From assembly GCA_014773175.1 (NCBI GenBank), contig VXCM01000453.1, forward strand, positions 117,352-181,351: DNA of 64,000 nucleotides, written 5' to 3'. Below the pieces are notes generated by a model. The model was not told the origin of the DNA. It saw nothing but the letters and a program-made list of their open reading frames with translations, and searched no databases. This stretch comes from Lucifuga dentata (Eukaryota > Chordata > Actinopteri > Ophidiiformes > Bythitidae). The position numbers and the translations under genes are program-made. The stretch's first letter is position 1, and every line of letters starts with the position of its first letter. Below are positions 23,459-35,625 of the stretch, piece by piece.

Positions 23459-25084
23459 TCAGAAGTGATCCAAAATACAGAATTATTAGACACAAATAGA
23501 GAAAAAAAAAACCCCAAAACAACCAATCAAACCAGCAGAATGATGAGTCACCAATTACAGATTATAAACGATCAACAATATATGTCTTAAGAATACAAAC
23601 ATCATGAATATCCCTCTGGTACTGACTGACAGTTCCTCTTCCATGTCTCAATTGGCTCAAAGCTAAAAAAAAAAAAAAAAAAAANAAAAAAAAAAAAAAA
23701 AAAACAATCCTTATCTTTTTTTTTCCTTTTTCTCTTTTTCTTCTTTTTTTCCTTCTTTCTTTTTTCGTTTTTTTTTCGTTTTTTTGCTTTTATTTTTCCT
23801 TAAAGAAAATCCTTTAAAAAATCCTTATCTGACCCGTCTCCTCTTCATCTACATTTCCCATTAGTAATCAAAATAGATTTAATATTTGATAACAATACAG
23901 CAATAAGAGTTTTTCTCAGTTACCAATGATATTAATGATGAATATACTTACAATCTGAAAATTTAGAGAAGTTTTTCATCGTATTTTGTCCAGCGCATAT
24001 GCATTTGTTTGTATGCGATTGTGCATTTTTTGCATTTGATTCAGCACGTTCCAGCGTTCTCCTCCAGCTGTGTGTGTGTTGGGTGCCCTTGAGTTGAGTG
24101 ACACTTCAAACACACCATTAGTGAGGGAGAGAGAGAGAAAAGACTTCAAAGGAGAGGAGCCACTGATGAACATCGTGGGGTTGGCCCCAGGAGAACAAGA
24201 GTGAGGGAGGAGAGATATGAGGAGTGGGGAAATCCCATTTGGGGAGGGATGAGGGGTGGATACAGACCTGAGGAAGGGGTATTTTCATGCTGTTACTGAA
24301 ACAAAAAACAACAAAAAGCCTCTGCATTCAAAATTTTGCTCAAGTAAGTAAACGGCTATCAGCAGTAAACTGACTCTAGTATCAAAAGTACATGCTGCAA
24401 TTACGTAAAAGGAAGTCTGAAGTGTTTTAAATTAATCTTGCAGGTGGTAAATTACCGTTTTATCAATAAAAGTTCCCTCGTTCAGAATCCAGATCAAATT
24501 TACACGCGTGCATCAAAAACATCTTTGCAGGGAAAATGTGGTCCTGCAGAATGGGACACGTCTCATGTCACCTTGCTTCTTGTACCTTTGGTTAATCTCT
24601 GCTAATCAGTGCAGCTGTTTGAAGAAAACAAATGGCCAAGCATGTGTCTGAGGGATGGTGATGCTGAAACTCATGCTAATCAAACTGAGATATACAAATA
24701 TAAATCTCAATATGTCCGTCTTCGTGATTGTGAAGTGTTGATCCCTGTGCTGTTCATCGCTATCCAGTAACGTGGATAAACTGAAATGTGAAAAAATGGT
24801 TTTGTCTCAATTAAAGCGACATTTCCTCCATATTTATGAAGGTGTGATGCAGATTACACATGTATATTATTCAAAAACAATAATTATAAGACCAAAACTG
24901 AAAAGTAAACAGATACACCATCAGAATAATGACACGAAATGTAAACTACCATTTCTGTCCTACTTCCAGTTAACGCAGAACACAGTTTGATGTGTCTTCT
25001 ACATCCTACAAACACACAAACAAAGAGACACGCTCATCTGCAGCAAACAGGCTAGAATCTGATAGCGGGTATTATCAGTGAATA

Positions 25085-25086
<2 letters not shown>

Positions 25087-25124
<38 letters not shown>
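25087..25124. repeat. (GT)n microsatellite
   Basis: About 19 units. Confidence 0.94.
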
Positions 25125-25127
<3 letters not shown>

Positions 25128-25227
25128 TCTCCCTTCCTGGAAGGCCGCCGTCTACCAAGATTGATGAAGGCCAGTGATACTGCTGAGAACCACGGCTCAT
25201 CCCCTGCCAAAGAGTGTGTTTACGTGT

Positions 25228-25251
25228 GTTTGTGTGTGTGTGTGTGTGTGN

Positions 25252-25310
<59 letters not shown>
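25228..25310. repeat. (GT)n microsatellite with an N
   Basis: About 41 units around N at 25251, so the true length is unknown. Confidence 0.94.
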
Positions 25311-25311
<1 letters not shown>

Positions 25312-26294
25312 ACATTTTAAAGACTGCTGAGTGCCAAAATACATGTAACAGAGACACTGCAGTATAACTCGAAAATAAAAAGTTAATAAGATAAAGAGAT
25401 GGACACAGAAAAGGTAACAAAGCCTAAATGAGTGTACCTGCATGTATGTGTGTTTATGGTTTTTTATGCATATAAAATGGACATGGAGGGTCTCCATGTC
25501 ATTTTTTTTCATTCACAGTGGCCTGAAATGAAACATGGTATATGTTTCATGTTAGTTGGTAACCCACAATAACAAGAAAAATAATCATCATAATAGAATT
25601 GTAAATAATAAGGATACAAGGCTAACACTGGAATTCCAGTACATAGTATAGGGTTGACATTGGCTGATTTATTTAGCATCCTGGGCAGTGACTACATTAA
25701 GATTCATCTCAGGCCAAAGCTACAAAAAAAAAAAAANAAAAAAAAAAAAAGCAAAAACAAAAACACCTGAGCAGCCTGTAATGACATTTTGTTTCACTTT
25801 TCACTATCTTCTTCTAAAAATGGATCACTGAAACAATTAATCCTTACAATCTTTTAGCATGTGAGTTACCAAATCTAAAGGATGAATAAGGTGCAAAACA
25901 TTCCTGCAACTGCAAGTTAAAACAGTATGAATAAGGGCTGCAACTATAAAAATATTTACAAATTGTAGATATTGCGTATATTTGAGTGGTCAATTAACAA
26001 CTAGGACATGTGAAAGTGTGCGTGGACTTTTGTCTCTGAGGCAACTGCAACAAGATCCCATATCAAAAAAAAACTGAGTCAATAAGAATCTACCTTCTGC
26101 CTCTTTATTTCCCGTGTGACTGTGAGGCTAATTACATTGTGTGTTAATCAGCCCTGCAACACACGTGTGCAATCAGCAAAAACATGCTGAGGTGAATAAA
26201 GCGCAGAAATTTGCCTTCTAACAACTTTTTGCTCTAAGACACAATCACATACTGTCACTACAGCATACTACTGTTACTGTGGTACAATACTCCC

Positions 26295-26371
26295 CTCATA
26301 TATCCCTTTAGTCTGAATAATCTCCAAAATTCTCCACAAATAATTATGGTCTTCTTTTGCTGCTATAGGTG
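26295..26371. repeat. Dispersed repeat, first of a direct pair
   Basis: About 77 bp starting ctcatatatccctttagtct. A close copy lies 3.47 kb away at 29761-29836 in the same orientation with roughly ten differences. The flanks are not obviously related. Confidence 0.65.
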
Positions 26372-26742
26372 CCTATTCTTATCCAATAATATCCAGCATC
26401 AACAGCAAAAAATTCAAAGTCCTTAAAAATTCTCAAGGTCTGAATGTACTTTGCAATCTTCTAGCAGAGGTGTCTTATATACAAAACATTACAGAAAACT
26501 TTTCAAAATGATGATCATCATACTGTATGTGCACTCTAAAAGGGAAAATGCATGTCTGCTCTCCCATGAATGCTCATTTGTGTACTAAGAGAGCGAGAGA
26601 GGCATCATGCAGTCTCTCTCTATCTCTCTCTCTAATCTAGTAATTACTCGACAAAAAATTTGCCTTTTCTGTCTTTTATGCATCCGAAAGACTGTAGTTT
26701 TGCAAAATAACTCCACAAATATTCAAAATTTTGCCAACATCA

Positions 26743-26919
<177 letters not shown>

Positions 26920-27067
26920 CTATTGGTGTACAAATACACAGTACAGAGTTAGTTATAAATAGAAAGATGATTATTATAAATAGAATGACTGATAATGGAG
27001 GCAGAGATAAATAGAATGACAGATATATAGGTGGGTTCGGTGGAAAGATGCTTGTGGTGGTACATAC
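26920..27067 (-). other. gphn: gphn intron between exons 3 and 4 (148 nt)
   Basis: Short intron with donor gtatgt and acceptor ccaatag. No repeat is visible. Confidence 0.93.
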
Positions 27068-27125
27068 TTTGATCTCGTCTATCTCATCGGGCACTATCTT
27101 GTAGGCCACGATCATACCTCCCAAC
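27068..27125 (-). CDS. gphn: gephyrin exon 3 (G domain; human residues 49-67)
   Basis: This 58-nt exon has a ttttcag acceptor and an aaa|gtatgt donor. Its first base completes the Leu codon split by exon 2. It then reads LGGMIVAYKIVPDEIDEIK and ends in phase 0. Human has Thr-Ile-Ser where this has Met-Ile-Val, and otherwise differs only by Glu to Asp. The segment forms part of the MogA-like fold of the G domain, which trimerises and binds molybdopterin. The intron to exon 4 is only 148 nt, whereas the intron before this exon is over 11 kb. A perfect 15-bp hairpin lies 40-75 nt upstream of the acceptor, in the region where a branch point is expected. Confidence 0.97.
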
Positions 27126-27164
27126 CTGAAAACAAAGGAGAGTCAACAGATCACACATACAGCC

Positions 27165-27200
27165 ATTATGTGGAATATACTGTGTTATATTCCACATAAT
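27165..27200. repeat. gphn: Perfect hairpin, 15-bp arms, 6-nt loop
   Basis: The arms attatgtggaatata and tatattccacataat flank ctgtgt. On the transcribed strand the hairpin sits 40-75 nt upstream of the exon 3 acceptor. Confidence 0.85.
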
Positions 27201-27556
27201 ATACTTCATTTATCCATGAAGAGAAATGCTCTTTGCTGATTTCTGCATATATACAAGGAGCTCAGAGCAGCAGCCATGGAGCTCATGAGGATTAAGTATC
27301 TTGCTCAATGACACATCAGCAGATGAAGATTAAAGCTGTGTTCGACTTGCACTTGGTACTTGGAATTTTCGACCTCCGACAGGGAAAAGTCGAAGAAAAC
27401 ACCCTCTGAACTCAGAATTCCTACTCACAAAGTCAGACGAGGTTCCTCAACTCCAAATTCAGTATTTACATCATTTCAACATGGCTGCTCACAACGTAAA
27501 TAGCAATTTCTCTATTTATAAATGAACACTGAGAACAGGGATGAAAAAAAAGAGAA

Positions 27557-27837
27557 CAGGGATGGGCAACTGGTGGCCCGTGGGTGAGATATGGCCCACA
27601 CCTTTAATCTATCAGGTCCTTGGATGACTTCAATTACCACCACCCATCAGCAGAGGGTGCACAGTCATTACTGATGCTGTCGTCCATCCATTTCTTTCTA
27701 GCAAAGCTTTCAATGAAAGAATAAGATTGGGTAGGGTCCGGGGTGGGTGGTGGGAGTGGGGGCTAACATCCAGCTGAAGCAGTTATTTTGCTGTTATTCC
27801 TTGTATATTTCCAAGAACTTCTCTTTTCCTCTCCAAC

Positions 27838-27872
<35 letters not shown>

Positions 27873-27902
27873 TGACCATGAGAATGAAATTTTATTGGCN
27901 AC

Positions 27903-27939
<37 letters not shown>

Positions 27940-28007
27940 TGACCATGAGAATGAAATTTTATTGGCCTTTTATTGGCCCCCGTCCTCATCAAAGTTGCCC
28001 ATCCCTG
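27557..28007. mobile_element. Non-autonomous hAT-like element with perfect 15-bp termini
   Basis: The ends are cagggatgggcaact at both sides in inverted orientation, followed inward by ggtggcccgt and related GGCCC sequence typical of hAT tips. The flanks aaagagaa and atttagaa agree at only 5 of 8 positions, so the target duplication is doubtful. There is no coding sequence. The inside contains a (GA)n tract duplicated artificially at the N at 27900. Confidence 0.75.
27836..27966. other. Assembly gap (N at 27900) with ~65-bp flanking duplication
   Basis: Both sides read acaggagagag, (GA)n, then gactttgaccatgagaatga and attggc. They differ only by one GA unit. Confidence 0.86.
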
Positions 28008-29760
28008 ATTTAGAAGCATTTTCCTTAAATCAATCATCATACAGAGAAGGTAACAGATTAAACATTAATGCTAGAAATGCGGTAGCTGTTTTGAAAAGAT
28101 AAATAGCTCATAAATGTTAAAACATAGTTTTATTTTGGTCTGACAGAGAAAACACCACCCTGTATACACCACCCTGCTGCTACAAGTGGAATGGACTGGT
28201 GAATCAGCAGGTTATTATCCTGACACTATAGGCCCATTTCCATCATCCATCTTGTCCTGCCCCAAAAGAGATCCTGGCCATGAACCCCACATCTTGTTCC
28301 TGTGGAGTTTGTGTGATTGAAACTCTGTTCTATAGCCCATGGCCTCATAACGGTAAAGAAAACATATGCCATTATTTTAAGAAAAAAGCAGGCCTGGGAG
28401 AACACAGATTGAGAGAATAGAAAATATAAGACTCAGAGGATGTAATAAAAGTGTGACAGAAATAGAGAAAATGGACGTTTCCAGTTGAGTGAGAGCAAAA
28501 CTGTGTCGGAAAGGGAGGAAGACAAAGAGGTAATAGTGGAAAAGGAGTCAAGAGAGAGAGAATGCCCTTGAACATCCCCTCCTGAAACAGGACGGCCCAC
28601 TGGAGAGCCAGCACTGACAAGGAAGGCTGCTGTTGCTGCTAAAAAAAGTGAGCTACAACGACCTCTGGTGGCCAGACTGGGTATCGTATTTCAAATGCAA
28701 CAACCCCAGGCTCAAGGTGAAGTTTCTGCACAGACACACCTTATGTAACCTTTTTCTTTTTTCAGGCATGCTATTTTTGGAGAGGCTACTGCATCATGTT
28801 TCCCCTCAGCGCCAGCCACTTAAATGCCATGATACTCTCAGACAAATAACCATGAACACCCATGGCAACATTGGAATCCTTCTTTACACACACATTGACT
28901 GGGTGTGTAAATTCTGCTCCCTCGAAATATCATTCATTAAATCCATCCTGCTTTCAAACTGAGCAAAAAGCAAAGGAGGGAGACATGCTGAGCGAGATAA
29001 TATCAAACATTAAACTGATTGTTCATGGAAACAAAGCATGAAAAAAGAGAAAGAGGAAAAGAGGAAGAGAACCAACACGTACACACACACAGACACACAC
29101 ACACACACACCCACCCCTCCTGACACTCCTGTCATGGCATGAGTGATTTGCTCCTCTAGAACGAGGCATATGTGTCTGTGCGTTTATATGTGTTCATACG
29201 TGTATGCATCTGTTTATATGTTTGTTTGTGTGTGTGTGTTTGTGTGTGTGTGTTACACCTTGAGAGAGTAAAGGAGCTGTCAGGACAAATCACCTCTCCT
29301 CTCCTCTTCTCCCGGGGTTTTTATGCCTCTCTGTTTCTGCCCAAATGAAAATATGCTCAACACAAATAACTAGGGTTCCTTCCCACCGTTTCCAAGGCAA
29401 CCCCTCCTGTCTGGAACCTCTAGTTGCTGTTGTTCATCGTGAGTGTGTGAGGGTTTGTGTGTGCCAGTGAATGTTTGTGTTTCTGTTTTTTGTTTTTTTT
29501 TTGTAACGCGGGGAAGCCATGTCTGTGTACTGATGACTGGACGCTTTTGAGTTGGTGCATGTAGGCGTTTGTATGGTTTATGATTTATGCGTATGTGTAT
29601 TTATGTGTGCATGTAGGTGTATGCATGAAAATGCATATCTGGATATGAATGTGTATGTAAGAGTACATGCGTGCATTGTGAATGAATACACAAATGCATG
29701 TATATGCATATAAATTGTGTGTAGAGCATGTGTACATATTTGTATGTGTATTATATATTA

Positions 29761-29836
29761 CTCATATATCCCTTTAATCTGAATAATATCCAAAATTCTC
29801 CACTAATAACTATGATCTTCTTTCACTGCCATAGGT
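29761..29836. repeat. Dispersed repeat, second of a direct pair
   Basis: Direct counterpart of 26295-26371 (ctcatatatccctttaatct…gccataggtg). It is embedded in a long TG/TA-rich region. Confidence 0.65.
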
Positions 29837-30979
29837 GTTGTGTGTTGTTCTAAATTTGATATATTGTATATACGTATATTGCTATCGTATGTGTGTATAC
29901 ATGTAGATATACAGCATGTGTATGTACTAAAACCTGATGGATACAGGATTTTTGATGTGTATTAATCAGCATCAATGTCAATATAGATATTAGAGAGTAA
30001 AAAATAAGAAATAAATCTCATTATATGTTGGCCCATACTGACTTTTCAGCTTTTACACATAAAGTATAAGTTTTTTCATGTAACACAATAAGATACACAA
30101 ATCATATATATTGATATAAGAAAACAATATCTGTAAACAAATAACCAAACTAGAAATTAAATTCTTCTAAATAACTGATATCTAAAAGCACATATGAATA
30201 ACATTACACAAATACAATATACTACATCTGAATTAAGATAGAAAAATAAGGGTCAAATATACATAAAATGCATCATGTAAAACATTTATAATTTCCTTTA
30301 GTATATTTTTGCATAACGGCCCACGCATAATATATGTCGATAATGAGGTATCTGTGATCAGTAAATAATATTGCCCCGTCGATATATTTGTCAGACGCTA
30401 GTGTATTTATGTGCTCATATGTGTATGTATTAGTTTTGTGCATTTAAATATACGTGTAGAGAATGTGTATATATAAAAGTGTATACGTATGCTCGTGTAT
30501 ATTCTGTATGTGCTTGTATACCGCACGTTTATGTGCATATGTACATATAATATTGGTATTGTATGTGTATTTATCACAGAAATCAGATTTCTACGTGCAT
30601 AAATGTGTTTTAGCAACATCTTTTTCTTCTACAGGCGGTTCTGACATATGAAGCCATTCTATAGTCAGATGAAATAGAGGCTTTTTGCTTTAGGTGGACA
30701 AATCCTGACGCAGGCTGAAGGAGGAATGGAAGGGGAAGAGATGGAAGGCAGTGGGAGGGATGGACGGGGCGGGAGGGATAGCAGCAGTTTTGGCCTGAAA
30801 GCCTGGATGCTTCGGCCAAAGCTTTCTATGAATAACAGAAGAGCAGAGAGAAGAGGAAAAAGAGAGAAAGAGAATGAGACAGACAGGCAGAGTAAAAAGA
30901 GTGAGAAAAGGGACTGTCAGGGCAAAGTAAACATGTTGAGTGCATCTGTGTGTTGCATATTTGTGTGTGTGCATATCAC

Positions 30980-31036
<57 letters not shown>
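30980..31036. repeat. (GA)n microsatellite
   Basis: About 28 units with one gaaa. First of three purine/pyrimidine tracts within 280 bp. Confidence 0.94.
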
Positions 31037-31040
<4 letters not shown>

Positions 31041-31142
31041 TGTGAGCAGCTGCAAATCTCGGTGGTTGTGGGACACTTCCAAGATGAGACCCATCTGCCA
31101 GGGTGATTTCATTAATAATACAAGCTCTTTGTACAGGGCACT

Positions 31143-31144
<2 letters not shown>

Positions 31145-31175
<31 letters not shown>
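31145..31175. repeat. (CT)n microsatellite
   Basis: About 15 units, opposite in sense to the GA tracts on either side. Confidence 0.93.
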
Positions 31176-31178
<3 letters not shown>

Positions 31179-31214
31179 AACACACACACATTGTCCAGGG
31201 GGATGAAAAGAAAG

Positions 31215-31219
31215 AGAGA

Positions 31220-31260
<41 letters not shown>
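31215..31260. repeat. (GA)n microsatellite
   Basis: About 23 units with one acag interruption. Confidence 0.93.
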
Positions 31261-31263
<3 letters not shown>

Positions 31264-31548
31264 TTTGGCCGTCTCCACACTCCAGTAGTAGCATGTAGTA
31301 AAGCACATTACAGCCGAGTTGTTGGTTCGTCCATATGCAGGAAAGGTCTCAAGGGTTCACCTCTCAACATGCTAGGTGATGGAGGGATGGAAAAGGAAGA
31401 AGAGGAGGAGGAGGAGGAGAAGGAGGTGGTGGAGGGGAGTAGCCCACCTCTTCAAACCCCCACAGTGATGAGAGCTCTGAGTGCTCAGCGAGGGGTTCCA
31501 CTTCCGTGATTCCACTCACAGGCACTAAACAACATGCACAGAGCCTCA

Positions 31549-31549
<1 letters not shown>

Positions 31550-31587
<38 letters not shown>
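31550..31587. repeat. (CA)n microsatellite
   Basis: About 18 units. Confidence 0.93.
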
Positions 31588-31589
<2 letters not shown>

Positions 31590-31734
31590 TTAAATATTCT
31601 GCAAGCCACTCCACAAGTATTCTATTTATTTACAGAATAAATGTCAGCGTGGTTCAGATCAGCCATTGCTGACAGACTCCCTCCCTCTCTCTCGTGTAAT
31701 TTTCCTCTTTCTAAATCAACAAGAACACTACGAG

Positions 31735-31955
31735 GGATGGCAATTTCCAATCTTCAAAGCAGTTTCCATACATCTGAAACACACATTGTTTCGAAACATT
31801 GGTTGTGCAAAACCTGCTGGCAGAACGCTGAAAAGCTGACATTTTGGTCACGTGACTGATGTTTCGAGACAGTGTCGTAGACCCCGCTTCAAAACCAGAA
31901 GTTTCGAACAGCTGTGAACTGTATCGATCCTGGGTGCCAAAACTGCCATCACTAA
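31735..31955. mobile_element. Probable hAT-like MITE fragment
   Basis: Contains repeated tttcgaaac and tgtttcgag motifs and ends aaaactgccatcacta, with a weak inverted match near gggatggcaatttcc at the other side. Typical of fish MITEs with GATGGC tips. The borders are uncertain. Confidence 0.4.
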
Positions 31956-31969
31956 ACACTACATATATT

Positions 31970-32150
31970 TAATAGTGATGGCCAGATAAAGGCTTGTGAA
32001 GCATTGAACCATTCTGGCAAAGTGGTTCGAGTAATTTCTTGATGCTTCATGTAAGCACTGCGCCATCTATTGGCCAGAGTGTCAAACAGGTAAAATGAAG
32101 CCTTGTGATGTGAATACAGCAAATAAAATAAACCAGTTGTGTGATTTTTG
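31970..32150. mobile_element. Probable hAT-like MITE fragment (agtgatggccagat tip)
   Basis: Begins agtgatggccagataaaggc and contains the gcgccatctattggccagag phrase common to fish hAT-derived repeats. The second terminus was not resolved. Confidence 0.4.
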
Positions 32151-34178
32151 GCTTTCCCAGGCAGCAATATAGAAATGATTATTCAAAACATGAACATGTA
32201 TGAAATCACAACCCCCTTATAAGTAGTGGCGTAAATGTGTACACGGTTCTTTGGTTAAATGTTTTTATAATAAGTTAATAATGATCCACTGTGAACTGAC
32301 TAAGCAGTAGAAATGTTGTAAATTGCTGCCAAACAACCACCAATATTCTTAACCAAAAGTTTAAAAAAAGTTATCATCATTTTGGTTTTATATGTATAAA
32401 ACAAATCTTTAGCGGGATACGAAACGCTTCCCAAACCAGTCACGTGGTACGGGAGAAAGATCCTTATTCTGTTTCTTTTAAGAGGTAAGTAACAACAAAA
32501 CCTATCAACATTATTCCTCCCAATAAAAGCCATTGAAACGGTGCTCATAACATCACTTGATGACATGTTCAGAAACAATCTATTTCTCATTAAAGTAGCA
32601 GGAAAATGCCGATAAAATTTTAAAACTGGCAAACGGCATCAGCATTGCTAAACATGTTAATAAAGTGATCCATCAGCACTTTCCCCTTCAGATGCTAACT
32701 CGCTAGCTGCCTAAAGCTAGCTGCGTATGCTACCTCCGAAGTCGGATGTTTCACAGTCGGAAGTTCCGACTTCCGACCTAAAACCGTTGCAGCCAAATGT
32801 AAACATAAAAGCATGACTGAGCGCTAATAAATACTGTAAGATTAAATAAACTTAATTAAAGTAAAGTCAGATTACAGGACTGACTGGTTGACCGAGCTAC
32901 CTCGGAGGTAGCTAAAACGCAGCATTAGCTCCGTATTAGCATGCTAATTACTGACTACTAACCTTATTAGCCTCTATTTAGCAGTCTTTTTGCATCTTCC
33001 AAACAAAAACCAATGCTGTCCTTTCGGCTTCTGTAATTTTCTTTGTCAGCTGTTATTAACTCTGTTATCTTTTATATGAAAGCTAATTCCAAAGTGGCTC
33101 TGCTAATCAATTCTTGTTAAGACTCCTCTTGTCCTGTGCAACCTCATTGGCTGTCTGATTGGTTGAATGTGGTTCATCTGGGAAATAAAAAAGGTGATTA
33201 CCCACTTTTATTTTTAATATATAATTTGGAGAAAGTATCAAGTCTTTCTGAGTCAGAAGGCTCAAGTCCAAGTCATAGTGTTAAAATAGTGCTCAAGTAG
33301 ATCCTATCCTTCTCTCTCTTTCTCTCTGTATGTGTGTGTGTGCGTGCGTGTTTTTGTCCCCTGACTGACTCCACTGTGGAGTGGACCTACTGTCACCCAT
33401 CTGAATGACTTCCAGCTTTTGTCAGCTGTGACACTTTGTAAAATTAACGAAAGACATTGCAACAAAAATGGCTGGAGGGCAGGGCCATGGCTTGCTCAAC
33501 TACTTCACCTTCAATGCATGCACCTGAACACACACGCACATGCATGCACACGCACACACACACACACACACACCTGGTTGTAAAATACACACAGTGTAAG
33601 GGCAATTTGAAGAAAGATGCATTCAAACAAAAAGATAAAGACAAAAACACATCAGGAAACTTACACACAAACACTCAAGGACAAACATTGTATACCCACA
33701 CTACACAAATCCACTTCTGCCTATGTGTGTGTCCAGGTATCATTTGTTTGACCCACCCTCTGTGTTATCTTTCTCCTGCCACATATAATTTTTCACACAC
33801 ACACTGGGCAGACTGATTGACTATGTGCAGCTATGGCCCACTGAGATCACAGCGTTCTTATTGGTCCACAGCCAGTGACTCGTCATGTGGCACTGATGAA
33901 CACGGCTGACAGCCTAACTGAATGTTCAGTTTAAATGTTTAATCTGATCTAAAACCAATATCATCTTTGTCCAAAGTCTTTTAGTGAAATGACCTCAGCC
34001 CCGACAGTCACAACGTTAATCCACGAAGCCGCTAACCCTGCTTTCATGCTGAGAAACTCCCTCCACACGTAAGCAGAAGCCAATTTATTTCCTATAGAGC
34101 TGCCAGGAAGCAGGACACCAAGCCAATGTGTGAAACGTCAACAAGCTCGCCAGCTGAAATATGCTGGCAACAGCTTAA

Positions 34179-35126
34179 AGGAGCATATCAGTGATTTTGC
34201 ATGTTTAAAGGACCATACTGGCCATTTTGCATGTTTGAGCCTAATATATTCTATTTTCATACACGTAAAATTACTGACAATCATTTCCCAAAGTATACTA
34301 CTGGAACAGTGAATTATTGTAATAATAATAATATTTATGTATTTATTTACTTATTTTTGTTAAGCACAATAAAAAGTGCAGAGTGATCTGAAAATGCTTC
34401 CTGTTGTCAGTTCTTCACTACAGCACTTGAATGCACCACTAGGAACCATTTTTGTACTAGAATGAACTGAAACCAATGGCAGTTTCATGGAAGGTAGGAA
34501 TTTTTTTTTTTAATTTACTGTTCCAGTAGTATGCTTTGGGAAATGATTGTCAGTAATGTTACATGTATGAAAATTGAATAGAATGCTCAAACATGCTAAA
34601 TGTCCGGCATGGTCCTTTAAGCCCAATAAATACTACACATCATGTTACTGACAACTTTTTTCAAAACATAAAAATATATTTTAGTTTTCCTGTTATTTTA
34701 CGAGATCCCCTAGTCTTTCATAATGAAATGTTCAGGTGGTACACCCACCTTAAAATTCAGTGTTTCACCTGCTAACATGTACATCCAAATGTAGAAATAA
34801 AAGTTGTCAGAGATGTCTTTTTGTGAGACTTTTCCGGTTAAATAAAGTTACCTTGACAAAAAAAAACAAAACAAAACAAACTTAACCAACATTTTGCTGC
34901 ATTTGCCGTGATAGATTAGTTATCTCAAGCATGTTTCAAGTCTGAAGAAGTTATTTAATAATGTTACTGGAATAACTGAAGCCAATGGCAGTCTGGAACT
35001 TAGGAAAAAACTAATCTAACATGTAGCACTAGTAGCATGTTTTGGAAAATTGGCAGAAATGTAACATGTACAATATGTGGGTTATATTTATTGGTCTCAA
35101 ATATGCAAAACTACCATTATACTCCT
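34179..35126 (+). mobile_element. TTAA-family MITE (outer copy of a self-nested pair)
   Basis: TTAA flanks lie at 34175-34178 and 35127-35130. The left tip is AGGAGCATATCAGTGATTTT and the right end is ctaccattatactcct. The element is interrupted 26 bases after its left end by another family member (34209-34616) and resumes with gcccaataaatactacac, exactly where a continuous copy would. Confidence 0.87.
34209..34616. mobile_element. TTAA-family MITE, subfamily A-like, shortened (inner copy)
   Basis: A 408-bp copy between TTAA at 34205-34208 and 34617-34620, with tips AGGACCATACTGGCCATTTT and, inverted, AGGACCATGCCGGACATTTA. Part of the core is deleted, including the GGACTATATTCCC motif. The target TTAA was part of the outer element's own subterminal repeat. 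Confidence 0.87.
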
Positions 35127-35534
35127 TTAATTTCTACAGCCAATCACATTTCCTTATTTCCCTGCTGATTTGGTTTCATTCTATGAACATTAGCTCCTGG
35201 TGAGCGTGAAATGAAGGAGAAGTTGATTGTAGCCGTTGGAAACGTCAGAGTTCTTTAAGAGTTGATATGAAACTTAAACCTAAATGAATCCCGTCTTTGT
35301 TTTCCCAGATCAGTGTTCAAAGAGTATCAACCAATCAGACAGCCAGAGCAAGAATACTTTATCCTTCTCAGAAAAAAATGTCAGCAAAAACACCACGCCC
35401 AAAAGAAAACACTCAATCTGCATATTAAGGGGTCATCATCATCCTTTTCAGTGCACTCATAGTAAGAGTTTGCTGCTATATGTCTGTTTTTGAAATGTAT
35501 CTATTCTTTGTAAAAAGTTTTTAGCAAATTTATA

Positions 35535-35625
35535 TTCTGTTGTAATTTATATTCTGTCTTTCTATCAATTTTGTGCTGCTGTAACATGAATTTCCCCATG
35601 AGAATCAATAAAGTCTTATCTTTTT
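35535..35625 (+). repeat. Retroelement-type 3' tail
   Basis: The phrase tgaatttccccatgagaatc followed by aataaagtcttatc is a very common fish repeat tail containing a polyadenylation-like AATAAA. A similar AATAAA tail occurs near 34840. Neither is near a gephyrin terminal exon. Confidence 0.5.

Noticed and set aside
30690..31280. Minus-strand frame of 196 codons
   Set aside because: It is made largely of Ser-Leu and Glu-Arg runs translated from GA and CT microsatellites.
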